Program-made: the position numbers and the translations under genes
In this document: one piece after another, positions 49,334 to 57,409 of the stretch
Layout: every line of letters begins with the position of its first letter
Numbering within the stretch: position 1 is the stretch's first letter
NCBI RefSeq assembly: GCF_003149105.1
Contig: NZ_QGDS01000009.1
Span: 101,327 to 165,326 of the forward strand
Source: Faecalicatena contorta
GTDB taxonomy: Bacteria; Bacillota; Clostridia; Lachnospirales; Lachnospiraceae
Length of the DNA: 64,000 nt
Direction of reading: 5' to 3'
The notes under the pieces: model-generated
The model's input: only the letters and a program-made list of their open reading frames with translations
Told to the model about the DNA's origin: nothing
Database searches by the model: none

Positions 49334-50743
49334 ATGGGCGGTTTTTTTGGTGTGGCTTCAAAGACGGACTGTATATCCGAGTTGTTCTATGGTGTAGATT
49401 ATCATTCCCATTTGGGAACAAGAAGAGGCGGAATGGCGACATTTAGTGAGGAAGGGTTTCAAAGAGCAATACATAACATTGAAAACTCGCCGTTTCGCAC
49501 TAAGTTTGAAAAAGATGTGGAAGAGCTTAACGGTAATCTTGGAATTGGATGTATCTCGGATTATGAGCCGCAGCCATTATTAATCCAGTCTCATTTGGGC
49601 AGTTTTGCAATTACAACGGTGGGAAAGATTAACAACATGGACGAGCTTCTGGAAAAGGTATATGAAAATGGACATACACATTTTCAGGAGATGAGCGGAG
49701 GACAGGTTAACGCCACGGAACTGATTGCTTCCTTAATCTGCAAGGAGGATACCATTGTAAAGGGAATCCAGTATGTGCAGCAGCTTGTGGATGGCTCAAT
49801 GACAATACTGCTGATGACATCTAAGGGGCTGTATGCCGCAAGGGACAGGTATGGAAGAACCCCTCTCGTTGTTGGAAAAAAAGAAGATGCTCATTGTGTT
49901 TCTTTTGAAAACTTTGCATATATTAACTTAGGCTATCAGGATTATAAAGAATTAGGCCCTGCGGAGATTGTCTTTATCACACCTGAAAGTGTGGATACAG
50001 TCAGCCCACCGGGAGAGGATATGAAAATCTGCTCCTTTTTGTGGGTATATTACGGCTATCCCACCTCTTCATACGAAGGAGTGAATGTTGAAGAAATGAG
50101 ATATAAGTGCGGAAGTATGCTAGCAAAACGGGATGGAAATTCTGTCTCTCCGGATATCGTCGCAGGAGTTCCGGACTCAGGCATCGCACATGCAATCGGC
50201 TATGCCAATGAATCGGGAATTCCTTATGCAAGACCGTTCATTAAATATACTCCTACGTGGCCCCGTTCCTTTATGCCCGTCAATCAAGTGCAGAGAAATC
50301 TAATTGCCAGAATGAAATTAATTCCGGTACAGACATTGATTCAAAATAAGAAGTTACTGCTAATTGATGATTCCATTGTAAGAGGAACCCAGCTTAGAGA
50401 GACTACAGAATTTCTTTATCAAAGCGGAGCCAAAGAAGTACATGTCCGCCCGGCGTGCCCCCCACTTTTGTTTGGCTGCAAATATCTGAACTTTTCCCGT
50501 TCAAAATCTGAACTGGATCTGATAACAAGAAGCATCATTCAAGAGCGGGAGGAAAAGGTAACACCAGAAATCTTAGAAGAATATGCAGACCCACGCTGTA
50601 AACGTTACGATGAAATGATAGAAGAAATACGCAGACGCCAGAATTTTACAACGCTGCGTTACCACAGATTGGATGATCTGGTTGCTTCTATCGGATTGCC
50701 TCCTTGTAAACTCTGCACCTACTGCTTTGATGGAAAAAAATAA
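49334..50743 (+). CDS. PurF-like amidophosphoribosyltransferase homologue lacking the N-terminal Cys
   Basis: 469 residues. It has the PurF layout: an N-terminal Ntn glutaminase-like domain (HSHLGTRRGGMATFS, GNLGIGCISDYEPQPLL) and a PRTase domain with the PRPP loop KKLLLIDDSIVRGTQLRETTEFLY. Cys that could hold the [4Fe-4S] cluster seen in Bacillus PurF are present (KICSFLWVYYGYP, ACPPLLFGCKY, and CKLCTYC at the end). The glutaminase nucleophile is missing: PurF starts MCGI, this one MGGF. It may use free ammonia, or have another role. RBS AAAGGAG. Confidence 0.85.
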   Translation: MGGFFGVASKTDCISELFYGVDYHSHLGTRRGGMATFSEEGFQRAIHNIENSPFRTKFEKDVEELNGNLGIGCISDYEPQPLLIQSHLGSFAITTVGKINNMDELLEKVYENGHTHFQEMSGGQVNATELIASLICKEDTIVKGIQYVQQLVDGSMTILLMTSKGLYAARDRYGRTPLVVGKKEDAHCVSFENFAYINLGYQDYKELGPAEIVFITPESVDTVSPPGEDMKICSFLWVYYGYPTSSYEGVNVEEMRYKCGSMLAKRDGNSVSPDIVAGVPDSGIAHAIGYANESGIPYARPFIKYTPTWPRSFMPVNQVQRNLIARMKLIPVQTLIQNKKLLLIDDSIVRGTQLRETTEFLYQSGAKEVHVRPACPPLLFGCKYLNFSRSKSELDLITRSIIQEREEKVTPEILEEYADPRCKRYDEMIEEIRRRQNFTTLRYHRLDDLVASIGLPPCKLCTYCFDGKK

Positions 50744-50785
50744 TACGGCTGATTGAATTGTAAAAATATTCTGAAAACAAAGGGC

Positions 50786-50805
50786 AAAAGGGTCAGTCCC
50801 CTTTT
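50786..50805 (+). terminator. Short intrinsic terminator after the PurF-like gene
   Basis: AAAAGGG pairs with CCCTTTT over a six-base loop; the 3' arm supplies the T-run. A/T symmetry lets it also act for the convergent minus-strand gene at 50829. Confidence 0.6.
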
Positions 50806-50828
50806 AATAAATCACCGTAGTGCAGTGT

Positions 50829-51071
50829 TTATTGGTCCAATTGCTGCAGCATTTTTATCGTTTCAATATCATCTTCCTTTAACTTGATATTTGAACTGTA
50901 GCTTTTTCCCTCTGGAGTAGTTACGTTGATTTCAATAATAGTTCCTTCTGCAAGGGCATCGTTGGAGACCGCTTTCACAAACAGTTGAAACTTTGGGTGG
51001 TTATTGTGAAAGCGGTCCATGCTGCTCTTAAATTTCTGAAGCATGGCAATCTGATTTAAATTAAGGCTCAT
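50829..51071 (-). CDS. Small conserved-looking protein of unknown function
   Basis: 80 residues (MSLNLNQIAMLQKFKSSMDR, then FHNNHPKFQLFVKAVSNDAL). The N-terminal half is an amphipathic helix and the second half is beta-rich with EGTIIEINVTTPEGKSYSSN. No membrane segment, signal or metal motif. I do not recognise the family. The start has AGGAGTATATA upstream (minus strand), so expression is plausible. It is flanked by a terminator and the tRNA-Gly promoter. Confidence 0.65.
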   Translation of the reverse strand: MSLNLNQIAMLQKFKSSMDRFHNNHPKFQLFVKAVSNDALAEGTIIEINVTTPEGKSYSSNIKLKEDDIETIKMLQQLDQ

Positions 51072-51170
51072 ATTATATACTCCTTTACTAAATAAAGATA
51101 ATGGTCTTTTATAATATATGACATCAGGAAGAAAATAACAAGCAGGGAAAATAAAAATTTAATTTTGGTA

Positions 51171-51199
51171 TTGAAAAATCAATCTGTTTGTGTTAAGAT
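51171..51199 (+). promoter_or_regulatory. Promoter of tRNA-Gly
   Basis: TTGAAA (51171-51176), a 17-base spacer and TAAGAT (51194-51199) lie about 21 bases before the tRNA 5' end. Confidence 0.65.
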
Positions 51200-51220
51200 A
51201 TCATTCGTGTCAAAGATGAC

Positions 51221-51291
51221 GCGGGTGTAGTTCAATGGTAGAACACCAGCCTTCCAAGCTGGATACGTGGGTTCGATTCCCATCACCCGCT
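51221..51291 (+). tRNA. tRNA-Gly (UCC)
   Basis: The acceptor stem GCGGGTG pairs with CACCCGC, discriminator T. The D arm (TAGTTCAATGGTAGAA), an anticodon stem CCAGC/GCTGG with loop CTTCCAA (anticodon TCC) and the T arm GTGGG-TTCGATT-CCCAT form the full cloverleaf of 71 bases. CCA is not encoded. Confidence 0.97.
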
Positions 51292-51292
51292 T

Positions 51293-51326
51293 AAAGAAAC
51301 AGCCGGTTAATCCGGCTGTTTCTTTA
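51293..51326 (+). terminator. Terminator of tRNA-Gly
   Basis: AAAGAAACAGCCGG and CCGGCTGTTTCTTT form a perfect 14-bp stem around TTAAT, starting two bases after the tRNA. Confidence 0.9.
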
Positions 51327-51327
51327 T

Positions 51328-51394
51328 GTAATGGGGAAATAGCTGCTAAAGCGCCCGTGCTTCAGCACGAGAGTCTGTCAAAGCCAGACTTCTT
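51328..51394 (+). repeat. Dispersed hairpin repeat, shortened copy C
   Basis: It starts at the T-tract of the tRNA terminator with GTAATGGGGAAA (as in copy A) and continues GCTGCTAAAGCGCCCGTGCTTCAGCAC. It ends in a hairpin GAGTCTG/CCAGACTT. The GCTAAAGC...CCG.GCTTC and AGTCTG boxes match copy B (58513-58561). The CCTCCGGG and AAAGG-AGATG boxes are missing, so it is internally deleted. Confidence 0.62.
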
Positions 51395-51401
51395 GTTCAG
51401 A

Positions 51402-51431
51402 TTGATGAGATATGTTAATATATGTTATAAT
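51402..51431 (+). promoter_or_regulatory. Promoter of the frlR-like gene
   Basis: TTGATG (51402-51407), an 18-base spacer and TATAAT (51426-51431), about 40 bases before the start codon. Confidence 0.55.
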
Positions 51432-51470
51432 ATAGTAAAAGATAAGTTTATTGATGAGGAGAAAAGGATT

Positions 51471-52214
51471 ATGGCAGCTCAAACCAAGAAAGCGTTTACA
51501 AAAAATGAAGCGACGCCCTTATACCTTCAACTGAAGAATTCGATTAAACAGGATATTAAGGCAGGGGTTTTAAAGCCGGGCGAGAAAATTCCTTCAGAGG
51601 CCGAGATGAAGGAGATGTATCATATGAGCCGGGTAACTATCCGAAATGCACTGGCTGAGCTGGAAGTGGAAGGGTATATCCAGAAGGTGCAGGGGAAGGG
51701 AAGTTTTGTAACGCAGTCAGATATGCTGCGTCTGCCTGATGGTGTTACCAGCCTGAGCAATGACGGGAAGATGCAGGGGGTAGAGGTCACTGCGAAGATT
51801 TTGGAGCAGGGAATTCAGAATAAAGTAAGTGAGATAGATAAAGAGTTTTTTGGGATGCAGGACAAGGATAAGGTTATGGTCTTGAAAAGGGTCAGGATGG
51901 CTGACGGACATCCCATTTCCATAGAGGAGAACCATTTTTCAGACAGGCTATTCTCGTTGGAACACGATGACCTGTCCGGTTCCCTCTATGAAGTTCTGCA
52001 GAAGAAATACAAGATGGTTCCGACGATAAAAGGGAGAAGAAGCGTGAGGATAGGATTTGCAACGGAGGAAGTTGCAAGATGTCTTGATTTGGCAATCGGC
52101 ACTCCTGTTATTGAGAGTGAGCTGGGGGTGCTGGATGCCAACGGTGAGCCTATCCATACAGTAAAAGATATTGTGCGGGGAGATGTAGAACGGTTTATGA
52201 AATGGTATGTGTAG
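51471..52214 (+). CDS. frlR: GntR/HutC-family regulator, probable FrlR
   Basis: 247 residues. The GntR winged helix is PLYLQLKNSIKQDIKAGVLKPGEKIPSEAEMKEMYHMSRVTIRNALAELEVEGYIQKVQGKGSFV. The C-terminal UTRA sensor domain (VLKRVRMADGHPISIEENHF, SLYEVLQKKYKMVPTIKGRRSV) binds small sugars or sugar phosphates. It precedes the fructoselysine operon, as FrlR does in other bacteria. I chose ATG 51471, after GAGGAG; the longer frame runs back into the tRNA. It has its own terminator, so it is transcribed separately from frlD. Confidence 0.85.
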   Translation: MAAQTKKAFTKNEATPLYLQLKNSIKQDIKAGVLKPGEKIPSEAEMKEMYHMSRVTIRNALAELEVEGYIQKVQGKGSFVTQSDMLRLPDGVTSLSNDGKMQGVEVTAKILEQGIQNKVSEIDKEFFGMQDKDKVMVLKRVRMADGHPISIEENHFSDRLFSLEHDDLSGSLYEVLQKKYKMVPTIKGRRSVRIGFATEEVARCLDLAIGTPVIESELGVLDANGEPIHTVKDIVRGDVERFMKWYV

Positions 52215-52231
52215 AGATAAAATCTGCACAT

Positions 52232-52251
52232 ATTAAGATAAGATAATACAA
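52232..52251 (+). promoter_or_regulatory. Candidate FrlR operator, first copy
   Basis: ATTAAGATAAGATAATACAA matches 18 of 20 bases of the sequence at 52410-52429 at the frlD promoter. It lies just after the regulator gene, before its terminator. Confidence 0.5.
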
Positions 52252-52283
52252 TTATAAAGGGGATTGAATATCCCAGTAAAAGC

Positions 52284-52316
52284 AAGCGTTTTCCAGTAAA
52301 AGGAAAACGCTTTTTT
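52284..52316 (+). terminator. Terminator of the frlR-like gene
   Basis: AAGCGTTTTCC and GGAAAACGCTT form an 11-bp stem followed by TTTT. Confidence 0.9.
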
Positions 52317-52377
52317 GTTTTAAGAGTCTTTCGAATGTGTAAAAATAGACAAAAAAATGAAAAAACAGAACGAAATA

Positions 52378-52430
52378 TTGACAATATAGCCACTATGATA
52401 TATATTTGAATTAAGACAAGTTAATACAAG
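52378..52430 (+). promoter_or_regulatory. frl operon promoter with tandem 10-bp repeats
   Basis: TTGACA (52378-52383), 17 bases and TATATT (52401-52406) form a near-ideal promoter. Directly after it are two tandem 10-base units TTAAGACAAG and TTAATACAAG (52411-52430), one helical turn apart, covering the expected start point. They are the likely GntR/FrlR operator. Confidence 0.72.
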
Positions 52431-52452
52431 ATAACGGGCGGAGTAAAATACT

Positions 52453-53370
52453 ATGAAAAGAAAAGCTAAGATTTTGGCAGCAGGCATTGCTACAATGGAC
52501 ATCTATTGCCATCAGGGCAGGATGTATCCGGGAGGCAATGAATATAACATCGCGTACAACTCTCATATTCAGGGTGCCCAGGCAGCTTTTATGGGAATAT
52601 TCGCAGATGATAGAGCGGGAAAACTTTTAGAAGAGACACTAAGAAAAAGAGGAATCGACACCTCCTTTTCCCACCATGAAAAAGGGGCCAGCGGTTATGC
52701 ACTTGTTGACATTAGAGATGGAGACCGGGTTTTCCTTGACTGGAACAAGCAGGGAGTTACGGATTTATACCCTTTTGATTTTACAAAAGAAGAAATAGAT
52801 TACATGAAGACTTTCGATGTAACATGTATTAGCTGGGGCGCAAGAGTAACACCAGTGCAGATTAAAAAGCTGAAGCAGTCAGGGGTTTTTGTTTGTTACG
52901 ATTTTTATGACAATTTTACAGACAAAGCAATTCAGGAAATTGCTCCATACATACAATATGCCTTCTTTTCCTGCAGTCATTTGACTGCCGAAGAAACAAA
53001 GGATGTGCTTCAGAAGGCGGCAGACTTTGGGTGTGAGATTGCGGTGGGGACCAGAGGGAGTAATCCCACAATTGCATGGGATGGAATGAGGTTCTATGAA
53101 CAAAAAACATACAGAGTAGAAGTGAAAGATACTATGGGGGCAGGAGACGCTTATATCAGCGCTTTTTTAACGAATTATCTGTCTGTTGCGGAAGCTGACG
53201 AGTTTTCGGTTAAGGACGATAAGATACAGTATTCACTGAGTGAAGCAGCAAAATTCGCCGCACAGGTTGTGGCAAAAGACGGGGCTTTGGGCATTGGCTA
53301 TGACGTGGATGTGAATCGGCTTTCTGAACTTATTCATTTAAGCCCGTCGGAGCATCCTGCTATACCGTAA
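52453..53370 (+). CDS. frlD: PfkB-family kinase, probable fructoselysine 6-kinase
   Basis: 305 residues. It has the ribokinase-fold signatures GGNEYNIAYNSHIQGAQAAFMGIFADD at the N-terminus and DTMGAGDAYISAFLTNYL with the catalytic Asp near the C-terminus. With the SIS deglycase gene at 57410 and the ABC importer between them, it fits FrlD, which phosphorylates fructoselysine (or another Amadori compound) at C6. RBS GGAG nine bases before ATG. First gene of the seven-kilobase operon. Confidence 0.85.
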   Translation: MKRKAKILAAGIATMDIYCHQGRMYPGGNEYNIAYNSHIQGAQAAFMGIFADDRAGKLLEETLRKRGIDTSFSHHEKGASGYALVDIRDGDRVFLDWNKQGVTDLYPFDFTKEEIDYMKTFDVTCISWGARVTPVQIKKLKQSGVFVCYDFYDNFTDKAIQEIAPYIQYAFFSCSHLTAEETKDVLQKAADFGCEIAVGTRGSNPTIAWDGMRFYEQKTYRVEVKDTMGAGDAYISAFLTNYLSVAEADEFSVKDDKIQYSLSEAAKFAAQVVAKDGALGIGYDVDVNRLSELIHLSPSEHPAIP

Positions 53371-53431
53371 CAAGTTAAAGTGGGCAGGCAGCAAGGCCGC
53401 AGTAAAGTTTCAGAAGAGAGGAAGGAAATTT

Positions 53432-54754
53432 ATGAAAAAGAAAATCATAGCAGCAGTACTTGCATTGACCATGACGGCAGGCCTGATTACAGGATGTGCT
53501 ACCAGTGGTTCTAAGGATTCGAAAGATACAAAACAAAGTGAATCGTCAGACGGCATAGTTACATTGAAACTTTTGAACAAATATCCGGAAGATAATTACA
53601 GGGTATACTTCGAGGAAGCGATTAAAGAATTTGAAGCACAGCATGAGAACATCAAAGTTGAAATGGAAAATGTCAGTGATGAGGCCATCAAGGATAAACT
53701 GAGTGTAATGGCTTCCGGCGGAGAGATGCCGGATATCTTCTTTTCCTGGTCAGGTGAGTATGTAAAGAAGTTTGCAAGGGGCGGCATGGCGCTGGATTTA
53801 ACGTCTTATCTGGAAGCAGACTCTGAGTGGAAGGAAGGGTTCCTGCCGGCATTCCTGAACAACAGTACATTTGACGGTGAAACTTATGGAGTTCCTTACA
53901 GAAGCGGAATTATGTACATGATGTACAATAAAGCTGTTTTTGAGGAGAATAAACTGACAATCCCTGAGACGTGGGATGATTTCCTGAATACATGCAATAC
54001 GTTAAAGGAAAATGGAATGACCCCAATTGCTTTCGGCAACTCAAGCCCGTGGTATGCAGCGTGGTGGATCGGGCAGCTCAACGCTATGATGGTGCCGGCG
54101 GATACCACAGCAAAAGACTATAACCCTGAAACCGGTGAGTTCACAGATCTGGCATATGTGGGGGCAGTTCAGGCATTTTTGGATCTGAACAATAATGGAT
54201 ATTTCGGAAACAATGTGAATTCAAAGGATTATTATCAGGTAAGGGAAGAATTCTGTGCAGGAAAAGCAGGTATGATGCTGGATGCAACACCTCAGTTCTC
54301 TCAGTTTACAGATACTATGGGAAGTGAGGATGCATGGGGATTTTTCAAGATTCCTACGATGGAAGGTGCAAAGGGTGACCCGGGAGTTGTAGGAGGGGGA
54401 GCAGAGGTTTACTGTATATCGTCAGATTGTAAGTACCCTGATGAAGCGGTAGAGTTTATCAAATTTATGACAACAAAGGAGCAGGGCATCAAGCAGACAA
54501 AAGAAGCAGGACTTCCAAATGCATTAATTGGAGGTATCACAGAGGAGAACAGCTCTCCTGCCCTGGCAGAGGCATATAAAGAAGCTGAAATCTATACAAA
54601 TATTGCAGACTGGCTTGATACGGCTGTTGAGGCCAGTGTAGCAGACCAGTATATGACATCCCTCCAGGAAGGCCTGGACGGAAAATCTGCTGAAGATATC
54701 ATGAAGGATGTACAGGCAGCGGCAAAAGAAATGAAGGACAGCATGAGCAGGTAA
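53432..54754 (+). CDS. frlO: Amadori-product/sugar-binding lipoprotein of a CUT1-type importer
   Basis: 440 residues. The signal peptide ends in a lipobox LITGC, followed by a polar linker. The MalE-type solute-binding fold shows VTLKLLNKYPEDNYRVYFEEAIKEFEAQHENIKVEM, ASGGEMPDIFFSWSGEYVKKFARGG and MDYNKAVFEEN-like MYNKAVFEENKLTIPETWDDFLNTCNTLKENG. In frl operons the homologue is FrlO. Binding of fructoselysine is inferred from context. RBS GAGGAAGG. Confidence 0.86.
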   Translation: MKKKIIAAVLALTMTAGLITGCATSGSKDSKDTKQSESSDGIVTLKLLNKYPEDNYRVYFEEAIKEFEAQHENIKVEMENVSDEAIKDKLSVMASGGEMPDIFFSWSGEYVKKFARGGMALDLTSYLEADSEWKEGFLPAFLNNSTFDGETYGVPYRSGIMYMMYNKAVFEENKLTIPETWDDFLNTCNTLKENGMTPIAFGNSSPWYAAWWIGQLNAMMVPADTTAKDYNPETGEFTDLAYVGAVQAFLDLNNNGYFGNNVNSKDYYQVREEFCAGKAGMMLDATPQFSQFTDTMGSEDAWGFFKIPTMEGAKGDPGVVGGGAEVYCISSDCKYPDEAVEFIKFMTTKEQGIKQTKEAGLPNALIGGITEENSSPALAEAYKEAEIYTNIADWLDTAVEASVADQYMTSLQEGLDGKSAEDIMKDVQAAAKEMKDSMSR

Positions 54755-54780
54755 ACAACCAGAGATAAAGGAGAGTGGTT

Positions 54781-55659
54781 ATGAGGAAAAACAAATGGAG
54801 AACGGTTGTCCTGTATATGGCGCCGGCAGTCCTCGTTATGATTGTGTTTTTGTATCTCCCAATTATTTTGAACTTCATGAACAGCCTTTATAAATGGGGA
54901 GCCATATCCAGCGAGGTAACTTTTGTAGGTCTGGACAACTACATAAGAATGTTTCATGACGACGTGTTTTACATTGCTGTCAAAAATAATCTGATATTTG
55001 TTATTACGTCAGTGATATTCCAAATCGGAGTATCACTGGTGATAGCGGCAGTGCTGGAAAGCAGGTTTATGAGAAAATTCCAGACCTTGTTCAGAACCAT
55101 TTACTTCGTGCCGTCTCTCCTCATGGTAACAGTAACAGGGATTACATTTAAAATGCTGTACAACCCGTCTATCGGACTTTTGAATCCAATGTTAAATGCA
55201 TTGGGTATAGATACATCTAATATTGATATCCTTGGAAATGCATTTACTGCTATATGGGGGGTGGCTGCGGCTTCACAGTGGCAGTATGTTGGCTACACAA
55301 TAATTTTATTTATTGTAGCAATGCAGGGGATTCCGGAGGATTTGTATGAGGCAGCAGATGTAGACGGAGCAAATGCAATACAGAAGTTCTTTCGGATTAC
55401 GGTTCCTCAGATGAAGAATACAATCATGATTAATATGATTATCATTATAACCGGTGCCGTCCGTGTATACGATGAAGTGTACGTTATGACGGGCGGAGGA
55501 CCGGGCAAGGCAACACAGACACTGGCAACTTATCTGTACCAGGAAGGTTTTAAAAATGATCAGATGGGATATGCGTCAGCAATTGCATTTTTCATTTTTG
55601 CCGTAACCTTTGTTCTGGGATTAATGCAGATGAAGGGTTACAGTCTGGATGAAGAGTAA
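54781..55659 (+). CDS. frlN: Sugar ABC permease, UgpA/MalF type
   Basis: 292 residues with six membrane segments. It has the EAA coupling loop DLYEAADVDGANAIQKFFRITVPQMKNTI near residue 195 and LFRTIYFVPSLLMVTVTGITFKML before it. I chose ATG 54781 with AAAGGAG upstream; the GTG at 54775 is too close. It pairs with the next permease. No ATPase gene is in the operon, so a shared MsmK-type ATPase encoded elsewhere must energise the pair. Confidence 0.88.
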   Translation: MRKNKWRTVVLYMAPAVLVMIVFLYLPIILNFMNSLYKWGAISSEVTFVGLDNYIRMFHDDVFYIAVKNNLIFVITSVIFQIGVSLVIAAVLESRFMRKFQTLFRTIYFVPSLLMVTVTGITFKMLYNPSIGLLNPMLNALGIDTSNIDILGNAFTAIWGVAAASQWQYVGYTIILFIVAMQGIPEDLYEAADVDGANAIQKFFRITVPQMKNTIMINMIIIITGAVRVYDEVYVMTGGGPGKATQTLATYLYQEGFKNDQMGYASAIAFFIFAVTFVLGLMQMKGYSLDEE

Positions 55660-55670
55660 GGAGGAAGGGT

Positions 55671-56507
55671 ATGAGAGGGAGAATAACAGGTAAAAAAATA
55701 AGGCATGGAATCATTTTTATCCTGCTGGTTTTATTTGCAGTCATCATCATCATTCCCCTTTTGTGGATGGTGATCACAGGTTTTAAGACAAACCAGGAAT
55801 TATTTTTGAAACCTTGGAAGATGCCGGAGATGTGGAAGATTGATAATTATGTGAAAGCCTGGAAAGCAGGAATCGGAGTATACTTCAAAAATAGTGTACT
55901 TACCACAGTAGGGGCGGTTGTGTTTTCTACATTATTAAGCTGCCTGGCGGCATATCCACTTTCCAGAGTGAAGTTCAGGACGAAGAAGTTCTGGGTTATT
56001 CTAATACTGGGCGGACTGATGCTGGCACCTCAGTCAGCGGTTATCTCTTTGTTTAAAATGTCAAAGGTATTAAGTTTTTATGACACTTACACAGGAATGA
56101 TTCTTGTAACAGGTGCGTTTCGTATTCCGTTTGCCACATTTTTGATTATGACATTTTATAGGGATATCAGCGTAAGCCTTGATGAGTCGGCCTATCTGGA
56201 CGGAGCCACAACAGGGCAGGTATTCCGGAAAATTATCATGCCCCTGAGTAAGCCGATTATTGCTTCCTGTGCCATCGTATGTATCCGGAGCGTGTGGAAT
56301 GAATTGATGTTTGCAAATGTTCTGCTTGAATCTACGGCAAAAAAGACAATTCCTGTGGGACTGGTTAATATGCAGGGAACGACAACAACCAACTGGACTA
56401 TGCTTATGGCAGGTATGGTAATTGCGTCTGTACCGTTGGTTATTGTTTTTCTGATTCTGCAGAAGCAGTTTATCCGCGGCCTGACAGCGGGCAGCGTGAA
56501 AGGTTAG
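55671..56507 (+). CDS. frlM: Sugar ABC permease, UgpE/MalG type
   Basis: 278 residues, six membrane segments. LWMVITGFKTNQELFLKPWKMP is the conserved N-terminal region of MalG-type subunits. SLDESAYLDGATTGQVFRKIIMPLSKPIIASC is the EAA loop. It starts 12 bases after the first permease (RBS AAGGAGGAAGG) and forms the heterodimeric channel with it. Confidence 0.9.
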   Translation: MRGRITGKKIRHGIIFILLVLFAVIIIIPLLWMVITGFKTNQELFLKPWKMPEMWKIDNYVKAWKAGIGVYFKNSVLTTVGAVVFSTLLSCLAAYPLSRVKFRTKKFWVILILGGLMLAPQSAVISLFKMSKVLSFYDTYTGMILVTGAFRIPFATFLIMTFYRDISVSLDESAYLDGATTGQVFRKIIMPLSKPIIASCAIVCIRSVWNELMFANVLLESTAKKTIPVGLVNMQGTTTTNWTMLMAGMVIASVPLVIVFLILQKQFIRGLTAGSVKG

Positions 56508-56516
56508 GAGCAGGGG

Positions 56517-57365
56517 ATGTACAGGACAAAGCATATTACGATGAATCAGATAGCGGCAGGAAACTACCCTTATCCGCTCTATTCATTTACATATTTCCTG
56601 GATTCTATGGAAAGGCTGGGCATAAAAAATATAGAGCTCTGGGCGGCGGGGCCTCATCTTTATTTGGATGATTTTACAGTTCCGATGCTGGAAAGAATGG
56701 AACAGGATATCAGAAGACGGGGGCTCATCCCAATTTGCTTTACACCGGAGCAGTGTATGTACCCTGTTAATATCGGCGCCAGAGAAGCGTATATCCGAGA
56801 GCGGAGTATCAGGTATTTTGAAAAGGCATTGAATGCGGCAGAAATATTGGGGATCAGCAGGATAGTCGTGACACCGGGAGACGGATACCGGGAAGAAAGC
56901 CCGGATTTGACAAGGAAGCACACAATAGAAAGTCTGCGGTACTTGAATGAAAAAGCGAAGAGAAAAAACATTACTCTGCTGTTGGAGCACCTGACGGCGG
57001 AGACAACAAATCTTGGTGTTAAGGCTATAGAATTAAGGCGTTTGTGGGACGAGGCAGATTGTGAAAATCTAATTTGTATGGTGGATACGGATATGATGAG
57101 CCGCTGCGGGGAAACGGTGCAGAATTACTTGGATGCTTTTCGCGGACAGATTGGACATGTACACTTTATTGATGGGATGCCGTCGGGACATTTGGTACCT
57201 GGGGATGGGGTATTACCCATGGAACAATTTTTAAAAGAACTGGATGAGGTGGAATACAGCGGATATTTGTCTTTAGAAATTCTGGATGGCAGATATCAGC
57301 TTCATCCCGAGGATGCGGTGAGAAGGAGCCTGAAATGGCTTGAGGAGAGAATGAAGGATCATTAA
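56517..57365 (+). CDS. frlC: Sugar-phosphate isomerase/epimerase family protein, FrlC-like
   Basis: 282 residues, a xylose-isomerase-like TIM barrel. The metal ligands are in place: Glu in LLLEHLTAETTNLG, Asp in CMVDTDMM, His in IGHVHFIDG and Glu in GYLSLEILDG. In E. coli FrlC interconverts psicoselysine and fructoselysine; position between importer and deglycase genes supports that role, but other ketose epimerisations are possible. RBS AGGAG six bases before ATG. Confidence 0.8.
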   Translation: MYRTKHITMNQIAAGNYPYPLYSFTYFLDSMERLGIKNIELWAAGPHLYLDDFTVPMLERMEQDIRRRGLIPICFTPEQCMYPVNIGAREAYIRERSIRYFEKALNAAEILGISRIVVTPGDGYREESPDLTRKHTIESLRYLNEKAKRKNITLLLEHLTAETTNLGVKAIELRRLWDEADCENLICMVDTDMMSRCGETVQNYLDAFRGQIGHVHFIDGMPSGHLVPGDGVLPMEQFLKELDEVEYSGYLSLEILDGRYQLHPEDAVRRSLKWLEERMKDH

Positions 57366-57409
57366 GAAACTTGATTACGAAACAATACATATATTTAGGA
57401 GAGGTAAAA

